A stretch of 9,001 nt of DNA from an uncultured Butyricicoccus sp. (lineage in GTDB: Bacteria > Bacillota > Clostridia > Oscillospirales > Butyricicoccaceae), in contig USSI01000042.1 in the NCBI GenBank assembly GCA_900557315.1, positions 1-9,001 on the forward strand, read 5' to 3'. The notes beneath the pieces are model-generated. The model was given only the letters and a program-made list of their open reading frames with translations, was not told the DNA's origin and ran no database searches. Positions within the stretch are counted from its first letter, which is position 1, and every line of letters starts with the position of its first letter. This document shows positions 1 to 6,168 of the stretch, piece after piece. Both the position numbers and the translations under genes were made by a program.

Positions 1-803
1 CGTGCCGCATCAGGCGGCAGGCGGCGCGGCTGGACTGCATCGCTGCGGAACGCATCCGCGAGGAATTGACCGGCATGCTGTGCGGCCGGTTCGTGCAGCG
101 CGCGCTGATGGAATTTGCGGACGTGATCGGCTGTGTGCTGCCCGAAGTAACGCCCATGTTCGGCTGTGCGCAGCAAAACCCACATCATCTGTACGACGTC
201 TGGGAGCACAGCGTGCGCGCCACCGGGCAGGTGCCCGCAGAGCCCGTGCTACGCTGGTCCATGCTGCTGCACGACTGCGGCAAGCCCGCCTGTAAAACCG
301 TGGACGGCAACGGCGTCGGGCATTTTTACGGGCACCCCAAGGTCAGCCGCGAAATCGCGGCGCAGATCACGCGCCGCCTGCGCTTTTCAGGCGAGGACAG
401 CGCGCGCATTCTGCTGCTGGTCGAGCAGCACGACCGCCCGCTTGGGGATACGGATAAGCTCGTGCGCCGCCGTCTCTCCCGGATCGGGGAAGGCTGTTTC
501 CGCGACCTGCTCGCCATCAAAAAGGGCGATGCAGTCGGCCAGGGTACCCATCCGGGGGACATCGCATGGCTGTATGACATGGAAACCCGATTGAACCGGA
601 TACTGGCGGCGGACGCGTGCCTGTCCCTGCGTCAGCTCGCGGTGAACGGCAATGATATGGTATCGCTCGGCCTGTCCGGCCCGGCGGTTGGAGAGATGCT
701 GCGCGCCCTGCTCGACGCGGTGATCGACGAACAGGCAGACAACACGCGGGACGCATTGCTTGCATTCGCCCGCGCCCGAATGGAGGAACAACATGACGAA
801 TAA
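1..803 (+). CDS. cca: CCA-adding tRNA nucleotidyltransferase, C-terminal part (5' truncated by window edge)
   Basis: The reading frame is open from the left edge (first whole codon at 3) and 266 residues are visible, so the N-terminal nucleotidyltransferase head lies outside the window. The first visible residues (RLDCIAAERIREEL) match the linker that follows the polymerase head in bacterial poly(A) polymerase/CCA enzymes. An HD domain follows, with the pattern YDVWEHS, then LLHDCGKP, then GHFYGHPKVS, then VEQHDRP, as in the HD-bearing class of CCA enzymes. The enzyme would add or repair the 3' CCA end of tRNAs in the cytoplasm; the HD part is usually linked to phosphohydrolase activity. The stop overlaps the next gene by 11 bases, so translation is probably coupled. 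A stand-alone HD protein is less likely because of the linker helices upstream of the HD motif. Confidence 0.88.
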   Translation, partial: CRIRRQAARLDCIAAERIREELTGMLCGRFVQRALMEFADVIGCVLPEVTPMFGCAQQNPHHLYDVWEHSVRATGQVPAEPVLRWSMLLHDCGKPACKTVDGNGVGHFYGHPKVSREIAAQITRRLRFSGEDSARILLLVEQHDRPLGDTDKLVRRRLSRIGEGCFRDLLAIKKGDAVGQGTHPGDIAWLYDMETRLNRILAADACLSLRQLAVNGNDMVSLGLSGPAVGEMLRALLDAVIDEQADNTRDALLAFARARMEEQHDE

Positions 804-1362
804 AGAACTGTTTATCGAAACGTACCACAAAAACATCCATCGTCCGGGCGCGGAAAAGCTGCTTGCATGGATGGAAAGTACAGACTTTTTCACCGCCCCG
901 GCATCCACGCGCTTTCACGCAGCCTATGAGGGCGGGCTGCTTGACCATTCGCTCAACGTATATAATGTATTGATTTCCAAGCACTTCAACCCGGAAACCG
1001 ACGACCTCGAAAGCTACACGATCGCCTCCCTGCTGCACGACCTGTGCAAGGCAGGCTTTTACAAAACCGAGCTGCGCAACCGCAAAAACGACCGCGGCGA
1101 GTGGGAAAAAGTGCCGGTCTATGCGATTGACGACCAGTTCCCCTACGGGCACGGCGAGAAATCCGTCTATCTGATCGAGCGCTTCATGCGCCTCAAGACC
1201 GAGGAAGCCATGGCGGTACGCTGGCATATGGGCGGGTTTGACGACTCGGTGCGCGGCGGCAGCTTTGCGCTTGCGCACGCCTTCGAAAAATACCCCCTTG
1301 CGGTCAAGCTGCATCTGTCCGACCTCGAGGCGACCTATCTGCATGAGAACAGGAGTGAATAA
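793..1362 (+). CDS. HD-domain phosphohydrolase
   Basis: A 189-residue cytoplasmic HD-superfamily protein. Putative metal ligands are visible in the right order: H42 and H52 (YEGGLLDHS), the H82-D83 pair (LLHDLCKAGFY), H120 (YGHGEKS), H145 (RWHMGG) and D177 (LSDLEA). The segment HAAYEGGLLDHSLNV resembles the HD part of YhaM-type 3'-5' exoribonucleases, but no OB-fold RNA-binding domain is present, so this is an HD-only protein. I chose ATG 793 over an in-frame codon at 760 because GGAGG at 782-786 is six bases upstream. The gene starts inside the end of the CCA enzyme gene and is followed after 3 bases by the YjbQ gene, so it belongs to that operon. The substrate is unknown; nucleotides or RNA ends are reasonable guesses from the family and neighbours. 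Confidence 0.85.
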   Translation: MTNKELFIETYHKNIHRPGAEKLLAWMESTDFFTAPASTRFHAAYEGGLLDHSLNVYNVLISKHFNPETDDLESYTIASLLHDLCKAGFYKTELRNRKNDRGEWEKVPVYAIDDQFPYGHGEKSVYLIERFMRLKTEEAMAVRWHMGGFDDSVRGGSFALAHAFEKYPLAVKLHLSDLEATYLHENRSE

Positions 1363-1365
1363 ACC

Positions 1366-1770
1366 ATGAAAACCAGGGAGTTTACCCTGCGCACAGGCAG
1401 CGAGGGTATGTATAACGTAACCGCGCAGGTGCGCGAAGTGATCCGCGAAAGCGGCGTGCAGAGCGGTATAGCAGTCGTCTACTGCCCGCACACGACCGCA
1501 GGCATCACGATCAACGAAAACGCAGACCCGGATGTGCAGCACGACCTGCTGCTCGGCCTGCGCGAAGCCTTCCCCGACCGGCGCGAATTCCGCCACGCGG
1601 AGGGCAACTCAACCGCCCACCTCAAATCAAGCTGCGTCGGCGCAAGCCAGCTTGTGCTGATCGAGGACGGCCGTCCGCTGCTCGGCACCTGGCAGGGTGT
1701 GTATTTCTGCGAATTTGACGGTCCGCGAACCCGCCGGTTTCAGGTCAAGGTGCTGGAAGACCACACCTGA
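1366..1770 (+). CDS. YjbQ/UPF0047 family protein (secondary thiamine-phosphate synthase type)
   Basis: 134 residues, the usual length for the UPF0047/YjbQ family. The family's conserved blocks are all present: HTTAGITINENADPDV from residue 42, EGNSTAHLKSSCVG from residue 79, and GTWQGVYFCEFDGPR from residue 107 to 121. H42 and H85 lie in the blocks expected to hold the active-site pocket. E. coli YjbQ has a weak thiamine-phosphate synthase side activity, from which the database name comes; the true physiological role of the family is not settled. The start ATG 1366 is supported by AGGAG at 1351-1355, placed inside the end of the HD gene. Only 3 bases separate the two genes, so this is the third gene of the operon. 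No clear terminator is visible after it. Confidence 0.9.
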   Translation: MKTREFTLRTGSEGMYNVTAQVREVIRESGVQSGIAVVYCPHTTAGITINENADPDVQHDLLLGLREAFPDRREFRHAEGNSTAHLKSSCVGASQLVLIEDGRPLLGTWQGVYFCEFDGPRTRRFQVKVLEDHT

Positions 1771-1808
1771 AAATGATGATTTTTTGGTCATGTTTTTATG
1801 AAATTCCG

Positions 1809-1837
1809 TTGCTTTGTTTGCGTTGCTCTGCTACAAT
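1809..1837 (+). promoter_or_regulatory. Sigma-A-type promoter of the nitroreductase gene
   Basis: TTGCTT (1809-1814), a 17-base spacer and TACAAT (1832-1837). The predicted transcript would start near 1844, leaving a short leader with AAGGAG at 1856-1861. It lies in the AT-rich gap after the YjbQ stop, so the nitroreductase is probably transcribed separately. Confidence 0.7.
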
Positions 1838-1870
1838 GAGAAAAAAGGAAAAATAAAGGAGCGGAAACCA

Positions 1871-2413
1871 ATGGAAGCACTCGAATGTATCAAAACGCGC
1901 CGCAGTGTGCGTAAATTTACCGAACAGCCGGTCACCGAGGCGGAGCTTGCCCAGGTTGTGGAGACAGCGGCTTTTGCACCGAGCTGGAAAAATACGCAGA
2001 TTGCGCGTTATTTGGTCGTGACCGATGCGGAGACAAAGCAGCGTCTGGCGGATGACTGCATGATGGGTTTTGCATTCAATCAGAAGACTACGCTTGGCGC
2101 CCCCGCGCTGGTAGTGCTGACCATGATTACCGGCCGTTCGGGCTATGAGCGGGACGGTTCGTTCTCCACTTCGCAGGGCACACACTGGCAGTCGTTCGAC
2201 GCTGGCATCGCCGCACAGACCTTCTGCCTTGCCGCGCATGCGCTCGGGCTGGGTACGGTTGTAATGGGCATTTTTGACGAGGAAAAGGTCCGCCAGGTCG
2301 TCGAAATCCCCGAGGGCCAGAAGGTCGCGGCGCTGATCGCCATCGGCCACCCGGCAGAGGAACCAATGTGCCCCAAGCGCAAAGATGTGGAAACGCTTCT
2401 GTGCTTCAACTAA
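1871..2413 (+). CDS. Nitroreductase family protein (FMN-dependent)
   Basis: 180 residues, typical of the short clostridial nitroreductases. The N terminus has the classic FMN-binding block TRRSVRKF (residues 9-16), followed by AFAPSWKNTQ (34-43), the usual APSWKNTQPW-like segment at the active-site/dimer interface. The C-terminal part has the family segment AAHALGLGTVVMGIFD (121-136) and the closing IAIGHPAEEP (157-166). These proteins are cytoplasmic homodimers that use FMN and NAD(P)H to reduce nitro groups, quinones or similar acceptors; the natural substrate cannot be read from sequence. ATG 1871 is chosen because AAGGAG at 1856-1861 precedes it with a 9-base gap; the in-frame upstream ATG at 1814 lies inside the promoter spacer. 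It is monocistronic: own promoter upstream, intrinsic terminator 22 bases after the stop. Confidence 0.9.
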   Translation: MEALECIKTRRSVRKFTEQPVTEAELAQVVETAAFAPSWKNTQIARYLVVTDAETKQRLADDCMMGFAFNQKTTLGAPALVVLTMITGRSGYERDGSFSTSQGTHWQSFDAGIAAQTFCLAAHALGLGTVVMGIFDEEKVRQVVEIPEGQKVAALIAIGHPAEEPMCPKRKDVETLLCFN

Positions 2414-2435
2414 GGTAATATATCCGATTTTTGAT

Positions 2436-2465
2436 AAAGCACCCGCCAAATGGCGGGTGTTTTTT
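2436..2465 (+). terminator. Intrinsic terminator of the nitroreductase gene
   Basis: Perfect 8-bp stem CACCCGCC (2440-2447) with GGCGGGTG (2452-2459), AAAT loop, then six T (2460-2465). AAA before the stem can also pair with the first Ts. Confidence 0.92.
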
Positions 2466-2535
2466 GCCGCTCTTTTGTGACTAATAAGGGACGGAACATA
2501 TCTCTGCTCCCCTTGCACAGAGAACCATCTCATTC

Positions 2536-2564
2536 TTGCGCCAGTCCCTATTCTCTGCTATAAT
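2536..2564 (+). promoter_or_regulatory. Extended -10 promoter of the MATE gene
   Basis: TTGCGC (2536-2541), 17-base spacer, TATAAT (2559-2564) preceded by TGC, giving an extended -10 (TGnTATAAT). The expected transcription start is near 2571, well upstream of the coding start at 2748. An imperfect inverted pair, AGGGAC (2487-2492) and GTCCCT (2544-2549), flanks and enters this promoter and could be a regulator site, though that is weak evidence. Confidence 0.8.
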
Positions 2565-2570
2565 CAGAAC

Positions 2571-2747
2571 ATCTTGATTAAATGAACCCATGCTGCAAAC
2601 GAGTATCGCGAATCTTGGTGCGTTTCCAATGCGGTCACACCAAGGCTTTAACGGAATTTGCGGGCCGTGGGGCGGCCGTTTGGTGTCCGAAAAGAGCCGG
2701 ACGGCTCCGCGAACGCGTTCAGTATCCGGATTGTGGGGGTATCAACC
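2571..2747 (+). promoter_or_regulatory. Long structured 5' leader of the MATE gene, function unknown
   Basis: About 177 bases lie between the predicted transcript start and the MATE start codon, far longer than any other leader here. It can fold: ACACCAA (2637-2643) pairs with TTGGTGT (2680-2686), enclosing an inner hairpin GGCCG (2663-2667)/CGGCC (2673-2677). A second hairpin GAGCC (2694-2698)/GGCTC (2703-2707) follows, and then a perfect 10-base palindrome GAACGCGTTC (2711-2720). There is no U-tract, so attenuation by an intrinsic terminator is not evident. I could not match it to a riboswitch class that I know; the conserved cores of guanidine-I, purine, TPP and fluoride switches are not visible. 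A 55-codon frame (ATG 2590 to TAG 2757) crosses the leader and overlaps the MATE start, but it has no ribosome site. Confidence 0.45.
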
Positions 2748-4097
2748 ATGGCGGTAGAAAACAAAATGGGCACCATGCCCGAAGGGCGGCTGATCGTTAC
2801 CATGTCCTTTCCGATCATGCTGTCCATGTTGGTGCAGGCGCTGTACAACATTGTAGACAGTGCGTTTGTCGCGCGCATCAGCGAGGACGCGCTGACTGCG
2901 GTTTCGCTTGCGTTCCCGGTGCAGCTGCTGATGATTGCAGTGGCAACCGGTGCAGGCGTAGGCGTAAACGCGCTGCTTTCACGTCGTCTCGGGCAGAAAA
3001 ACCAGGAGGCAGCAAACGCGGTCGCCATCAACGGTATTTTCCTGTCGGTCTGCTTCTGGCTGGTGTTTGCTGTGCTCGGCCTGCTGTTCGGACGGCCGTT
3101 CATCGCGCTGTTTACCGATGTTCCTGCGGTGATCGAAATGGGCACCGGGTATGTGACTGTGGTATCCGTCGCGTCATGCGGTGTGTTCCTGCTGTTTGTC
3201 GCCGAGCGCCTGATGCAGGCGACCGGCAACACGGTCTATCACATGATTACGCAGCTGATCGGCGCGCTGCTCAACTGTATCCTGGACCCCATCCTGATTT
3301 TCGGCTTGTTTGGCCTTCCTGCGCTCGGCACAACAGGCGCGGCGCTCGCGACCGTCATCTCCCAGATTATCGCCATGTCGATCGGCTTTGCTATCAACGT
3401 GCGGTTTAACCATGATGTGCGCATCCATATCCGCGGGTTCCGCCCGGACGGGCGCATCATTGCCGAGATCGTACGCATCGGCCTGCCTGCGGCGCTTCAG
3501 CAGTCCCTGATGAGCGTGCTTACGGTCGGCCTCAACCGCATTTTAATGCCGTTTTCCCAGACCGCAGTTGGCTTCTACGGCATTTACTACAAATTGCAAA
3601 ATTTCCTGTTCATGCCGATCTACGGTCTGAACAACGCGCTCATCCCCATGATCGGATACAATTTCGGCGCGAAAAACAGCCGCCGCATTGAACGCATCAC
3701 GCGCTACGCGCTGCTGCTTTCACTCGGCATCATGGCCGTGGGCACCGTGTTGTTCGAACTGCTGCCCGTACCGCTTCTATACCTGTTTGACGCCTCCGAG
3801 GCAATGCTTGCCATAGGCGTACCAGGGATCCGGATTATTTCCACCTCGTTCTGCTTTGCAGGCATGTCGGTCATCCTAAGCGGCTGTATGCAGGGGCTGG
3901 GCCGCGGAAGTGAATCCCTTGCTGTTGCGCTGCTGCGCCAGCTTGTGGTCATCCTGCCTGTGGCTGTCCTGCTGTCACGCATCAGCCTGACCGCAGTCTG
4001 GTTTTCCTTCCCTCTTGCCGAAGCAGCCGGCCTGCTTGCCGCTGTCCTGCTGCACCATCGCCTGTGCAAACGGCTGCTTGGCCAGTCGCCCTCATAA
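2748..4097 (+). CDS. MATE family multidrug/metabolite exporter
   Basis: 449 residues, the normal size for a MATE transporter (expected twelve membrane helices in two six-helix halves). The N-terminal half opens with the family pattern SFPIMLSMLVQALYNIVDS (from residue 20) followed by AVSLAFPVQLLMIAVATGAGVG. The middle carries GLFGLPALGTTGAALATVIS, and the second half starts with IVRIGLPAALQQSLMS and later MPIYGLNNALIPMIGYNFGAKN, all typical of bacterial NorM/DinF-like MATE proteins. These exporters expel cationic compounds or metabolites in exchange for Na+ or H+; the substrate is not predictable. ATG 2748 was chosen because it fits the usual N terminus and follows a G-rich stretch (2733-2739). 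A TTG at 2658 in the same frame would add 30 leader-encoded residues unlike any MATE start. The ribosome site is weak, so the start is less certain than the gene. No terminator is visible after the stop. Confidence 0.92.
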   Translation: MAVENKMGTMPEGRLIVTMSFPIMLSMLVQALYNIVDSAFVARISEDALTAVSLAFPVQLLMIAVATGAGVGVNALLSRRLGQKNQEAANAVAINGIFLSVCFWLVFAVLGLLFGRPFIALFTDVPAVIEMGTGYVTVVSVASCGVFLLFVAERLMQATGNTVYHMITQLIGALLNCILDPILIFGLFGLPALGTTGAALATVISQIIAMSIGFAINVRFNHDVRIHIRGFRPDGRIIAEIVRIGLPAALQQSLMSVLTVGLNRILMPFSQTAVGFYGIYYKLQNFLFMPIYGLNNALIPMIGYNFGAKNSRRIERITRYALLLSLGIMAVGTVLFELLPVPLLYLFDASEAMLAIGVPGIRIISTSFCFAGMSVILSGCMQGLGRGSESLAVALLRQLVVILPVAVLLSRISLTAVWFSFPLAEAAGLLAAVLLHHRLCKRLLGQSPS

Positions 4098-4125
4098 ATG
4101 TCATAAAAATGTAACAAATTCTCCC

Positions 4126-4154
4126 TTGTTTTTGTGCAACCTGTGGCATATAAT
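4126..4154 (+). promoter_or_regulatory. Promoter of the frameshifted HD-domain gene
   Basis: TTGTTT (4126-4131), 17-base spacer and a consensus TATAAT (4149-4154). A short leader follows, with AAAGGGG (4171-4177) before the ATG at 4186. Confidence 0.75.
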
Positions 4155-4185
4155 AAAATCAGAAATTAAGAAAGGGGTGAGTCCA

Positions 4186-4690
4186 ATGGACAGCGAGATC
4201 CAGCAGTTTGCCGGGGAAATCCTCGACCATCCTTTGTTCCAGCAGCTGCGCGGTCTGCAGCACCATGGCGAAGGCAATTCGGTCTATGACCATTCTGTTG
4301 CCGTGGCGAAAGCGGCCTATGCCATCGCCCGCCGGATGCGTCTGTCCGGGGACGAGACCGCTTCGATCATACGCGCAGCGCTGCTGCACGATTTTTTCGG
4401 CTACGATTGGCGTGACGAGCGCTTCCGGCGTTATCTGCGCCGCTATTCCGGTATCAAACGGATGATGCGGATGCACGCTTTTGTGCATGGCCACATTGCA
4501 GCGGAATACTTTTGGCCTGACCGAACGCGAGTGCGAGGCTATCGCACGGCATATGTTCCCGCTTGCGGCAATGCCGCGCACGCGGATCGCCTGGATCGTG
4601 ACGCTCGCAGACAAAGCCGTCGCCTCCCGGGAGATGGCTGCCGCAGTCGGCGGATATCTGTCCCTAGCTTATCGTAAAGTAACTGCATAA
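4186..4690 (+). pseudogene. HD-domain phosphohydrolase with a single-base frameshift
   Basis: The frame from ATG 4186 encodes an HD protein: H36 (VYDHSVAVAK), H68-D69 (LLHDFFGYDW), then MHAFVHGHIAAEYF. It then changes abruptly into arginine-rich, non-family sequence and would stop at 4677 after 163 residues. The family-like remainder, GLTERECEAIARHMFPLAAM and WIVTLADKAVASREM, is in the +1 frame and ends at TAA 4688-4690. Removing one T from the TTTT run at 4510-4513 joins AEYF to GLTERE and gives a 167-residue protein with the missing metal ligands H122 and D142. Conserved coding on both sides shows that the break is recent or a base-call error. The promoter, ribosome site (AAAGGGG) and terminator are intact. 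The intact protein would be a cytoplasmic HD hydrolase of unknown substrate, separate in sequence from the one at 793. Confidence 0.8.
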
Positions 4691-4691
4691 G

Positions 4692-4735
4692 AAAACCGCT
4701 GTTCCGGATGCGTCTGTCCAGAACAGCGGTTTTTT
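4692..4735. terminator. Bidirectional intrinsic terminator between convergent genes
   Basis: A perfect 13-bp stem: 4692-4704 (AAAACCGCTGTTC) pairs with 4721-4733 (GAACAGCGGTTTT) around a 16-base loop. It ends in TTTTTT on the + strand and, by symmetry, in TTTT on the - strand. It begins one base after the HD gene stop and overlaps the last codon of the convergent membrane-protein gene, so it can end both transcripts. Confidence 0.9.
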
Positions 4736-5162
4736 ATAAGTCCTGTATGTTCATCTTGTTGAGCAGCTTTTCGCGGCGGAGCTTCTCCCGGCCGATATAA
4801 TACGTGCCCAGCAGCACAAAAGTCGGAATGTTGCCGACCAGCAGGACCAGCCCGAGCTGCGCGGTATCGCCCAGCGTCCAATCCGGTTCCGCTTGGACGG
4901 TCTGCTCCTGATAGACGACTTCGCCGGTTTCCTCATCGACTACCTGCAATTCGCTGGTCGCGCCGACCGCTGAAAACGCTGCGAAGCTGAACACCATCAG
5001 CAGCGACAACGCCAGCGTGATTGCGGGCATAATCAGCCCCGGCCAGCGGCTTTTGCGCCGGGACAGCCAGACCTCCAGCACAATGATGCCGACGAAAACC
5101 GCCGCAAGGATCAGTGTGTTGAGCAGCGTCACAATAATTGCCGTCGCTGATAAAAACGCCAT
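4734..5162 (-). CDS. Small three-helix membrane protein, paralogue 3 of the DUF2089 operon
   Basis: 142 residues, family not recognised. Three hydrophobic helices are visible, at about residues 8-32, 42-68 and 100-123. Between helices 1 and 2 is a basic patch (SRRKSRWPG), and the tail after helix 3 is strongly basic (REKLRREKLL). By the positive-inside rule this suggests N terminus out, C terminus in. It differs from its two paralogues by a 30-residue acidic loop (about 69-98, rich in E and D, with EETGEVVYQEQ) that should face outside. It shares NIPTFVLL (111-118) and the closing KMNIQDL with them. No catalytic residues or signal peptidase site are seen. The ribosome site AAGGGGG lies 7 bases before the ATG, and the gap to the preceding gene is 11 bases. 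It is last in the operon; its stop codon overlaps the bidirectional terminator. Confidence 0.8.
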   Translation of the reverse strand: MAFLSATAIIVTLLNTLILAAVFVGIIVLEVWLSRRKSRWPGLIMPAITLALSLLMVFSFAAFSAVGATSELQVVDEETGEVVYQEQTVQAEPDWTLGDTAQLGLVLLVGNIPTFVLLGTYYIGREKLRREKLLNKMNIQDL

Positions 5163-5173
5163 AGTTATCCCCC

Positions 5174-5488
5174 TTAAAGATCCTGTATTTTCATCTTATT
5201 AAGCTGCTTTTTTCGACGCAAACGGCGGCAGATGAAGTAGATCGCCAGCAGCACACAGGTTGGGATGTTGTACAGAAGCACGTTTGCCGCCAGCAGCCAA
5301 AGCGGCCCGGTTCCGCGCCAGATCACCGCAACCATGAACAGCGCGCAGATGAACGTATACACCGGCAGGATGACGCCCGGCCACCATCTCCTGCGGCAGG
5401 ACAGGAATACCTGCAAAAGTCCCAGGATCAGCAGCCCACTTGGTGAAAACGGGAGCGAAACCAGTATATTGGTCACAAGATACGTCAT
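5174..5488 (-). CDS. Small three-helix membrane protein, paralogue 2 of the DUF2089 operon
   Basis: 104 residues, family not recognised, the shortest of the three copies. Predicted helices are at about residues 5-30, 37-58 and 63-87. The order of landmarks is the same as in its neighbours: a basic-aromatic joint SCRRRWWPGVILP (30-42), NIPTCVLLAIYFICR (74-88), a basic tail (RRLRRKKQL) and the final KMKIQDL. The loop between helices 2 and 3 is very short. The sequence and order of elements make this a tandem duplicate of the flanking genes. Start ATG 5486-5488 is preceded by AAAGGGGGG; only 13 bases separate it from the upstream paralogue, so it is co-transcribed. Function unknown; the shared cytoplasmic tail suggests binding to a common partner or to each other. 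Confidence 0.8.
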   Translation of the reverse strand: MTYLVTNILVSLPFSPSGLLILGLLQVFLSCRRRWWPGVILPVYTFICALFMVAVIWRGTGPLWLLAANVLLYNIPTCVLLAIYFICRRLRRKKQLNKMKIQDL

Positions 5489-5501
5489 ATCCTACCCCCC
5501 T

Positions 5502-5840
5502 TTACAAATCCTGCACCTGCATCCTATCCAACAGCTTCTGCCTGCGCCGATGAGAGCGGCAGAAGAAGTACACTGCCAGCAGCACAAATGTCGGGATATT
5601 CGCCTGCAGTATGCTGAACAGCGCGCTGCACAGCAGGCCGGGCGTCAGGGGAAGCGGCTCACCGTAGGCCTGGGCATACCCCGCAGCCGCGGCAACGACT
5701 GCAAACGCCGTGTAGGCAAACCACAGCACAGGCAGTACAACGCCGGACCACCATGCCCTGCGTCCGGACAAGTAAACCTGCAATGCGATGGCAGCTGCTG
5801 CAACCAGCAGCAAAACCGCAATTTGAACTGGTATTAACAT
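5502..5840 (-). CDS. Small three-helix membrane protein, paralogue 1 of the DUF2089 operon
   Basis: 112 residues, family not recognised. Helices are expected at about residues 4-24, 33-54 and 67-93. Shared landmarks: SGRRAWWSGVVLP (25-37), NIPTFVLLAVYFFCR (81-95), a basic tail (SHRRRQKLL) and the closing RMQVQDL. It is the first membrane gene after the DUF2089 gene, and its ATG directly follows that gene's TAA (TAAATG). Its ribosome site, GGAGG, lies within the last codons of the upstream gene, which points to translational coupling of regulator and membrane protein. This copy has the most diverged tail (R and V where the others have K and I), so the family has had time to diverge after duplication. 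Confidence 0.82.
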   Translation of the reverse strand: MLIPVQIAVLLLVAAAAIALQVYLSGRRAWWSGVVLPVLWFAYTAFAVVAAAAGYAQAYGEPLPLTPGLLCSALFSILQANIPTFVLLAVYFFCRSHRRRQKLLDRMQVQDL

Positions 5841-6143
5841 TTACTCCGCCTCCTTTTTCTGCTTTTTGTACTCGTTGATTAGAATTTTCGCGGTGTCGAA
5901 ATCCAGCTTGTCGTTGACGGCGAGCCGCTTTATCAGCGCGATATAGGGCTCCTCCCCTTCCCGCTCGCCGATCTCGATCTTCTGGATCAGCCGGTCGAGC
6001 CGCAGGCGCACGGTTGGATAGGTCACGCCGTACACGCCCGCGACCTCCTTGAGCGAACCCGAGGCCAAGATAAACTTTTTGATAAACGACACGTCCTCAT
6101 CGTCCAGCTGCGCCATCCATTCGGGTACAACCTCTATCGCCAC
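5841..6143 (-). CDS. DUF2089-type helix-turn-helix protein lacking the zinc ribbon
   Basis: 100 residues. The core, DEDVSFIKKFILASGSLKEV (from about residue 15) followed by YGVTYPTVRLRLDRLIQKIE, is the hallmark of DUF2089 proteins: an HTH-like segment in which SLKEVAGVYGVTYPTVRLRL would be the turn and recognition helix. Family members usually carry an N-terminal cysteine-rich zinc ribbon; this one has no cysteine at all, so only the helical part is kept. The C terminus is lysine/glutamate-rich and probably helical. I chose the GTG start at 6143 because GAGAGGAAG is spaced 7 bases upstream; a longer in-frame reading to a TTG at 6197 would begin in the promoter's -35 box. It is first in an operon with three membrane proteins, so it is probably a DNA-binding regulator of that operon; this is inference. 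Confidence 0.82.
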   Translation of the reverse strand: MAIEVVPEWMAQLDDEDVSFIKKFILASGSLKEVAGVYGVTYPTVRLRLDRLIQKIEIGEREGEEPYIALIKRLAVNDKLDFDTAKILINEYKKQKKEAE

Positions 6144-6168
6144 GCCATCACTTCCTCTCTGTATCTTT

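Noticed and set aside
517..1596. 359-codon open frame on the - strand
   Set aside because: It lies antisense to three clearly recognised + strand genes, has no ribosome site and no family-like sequence; a GC-rich shadow.
1771..1808. Possible terminator after the YjbQ gene (T6 run at about 1780)
   Set aside because: No stable stem precedes the T run; only four-base complementarity can be found.
2571..2747. Known riboswitch upstream of the MATE gene
   Set aside because: I looked for cores of guanidine, TPP, purine and fluoride classes and found none; kept only as an unassigned structured leader.
2582..3409. 275-codon frame from just after the MATE promoter
   Set aside because: Most of it overlaps the MATE gene in another frame; the sequence is Arg/Ala/Cys-rich and unlike a protein family.
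4508..4516. Programmed +1 frameshift as the default explanation for the broken HD gene
   Set aside because: No stop codon, rare codon or stimulatory structure at the site is evident; mutation or base-call error is simpler, so it is annotated as a pseudogene.
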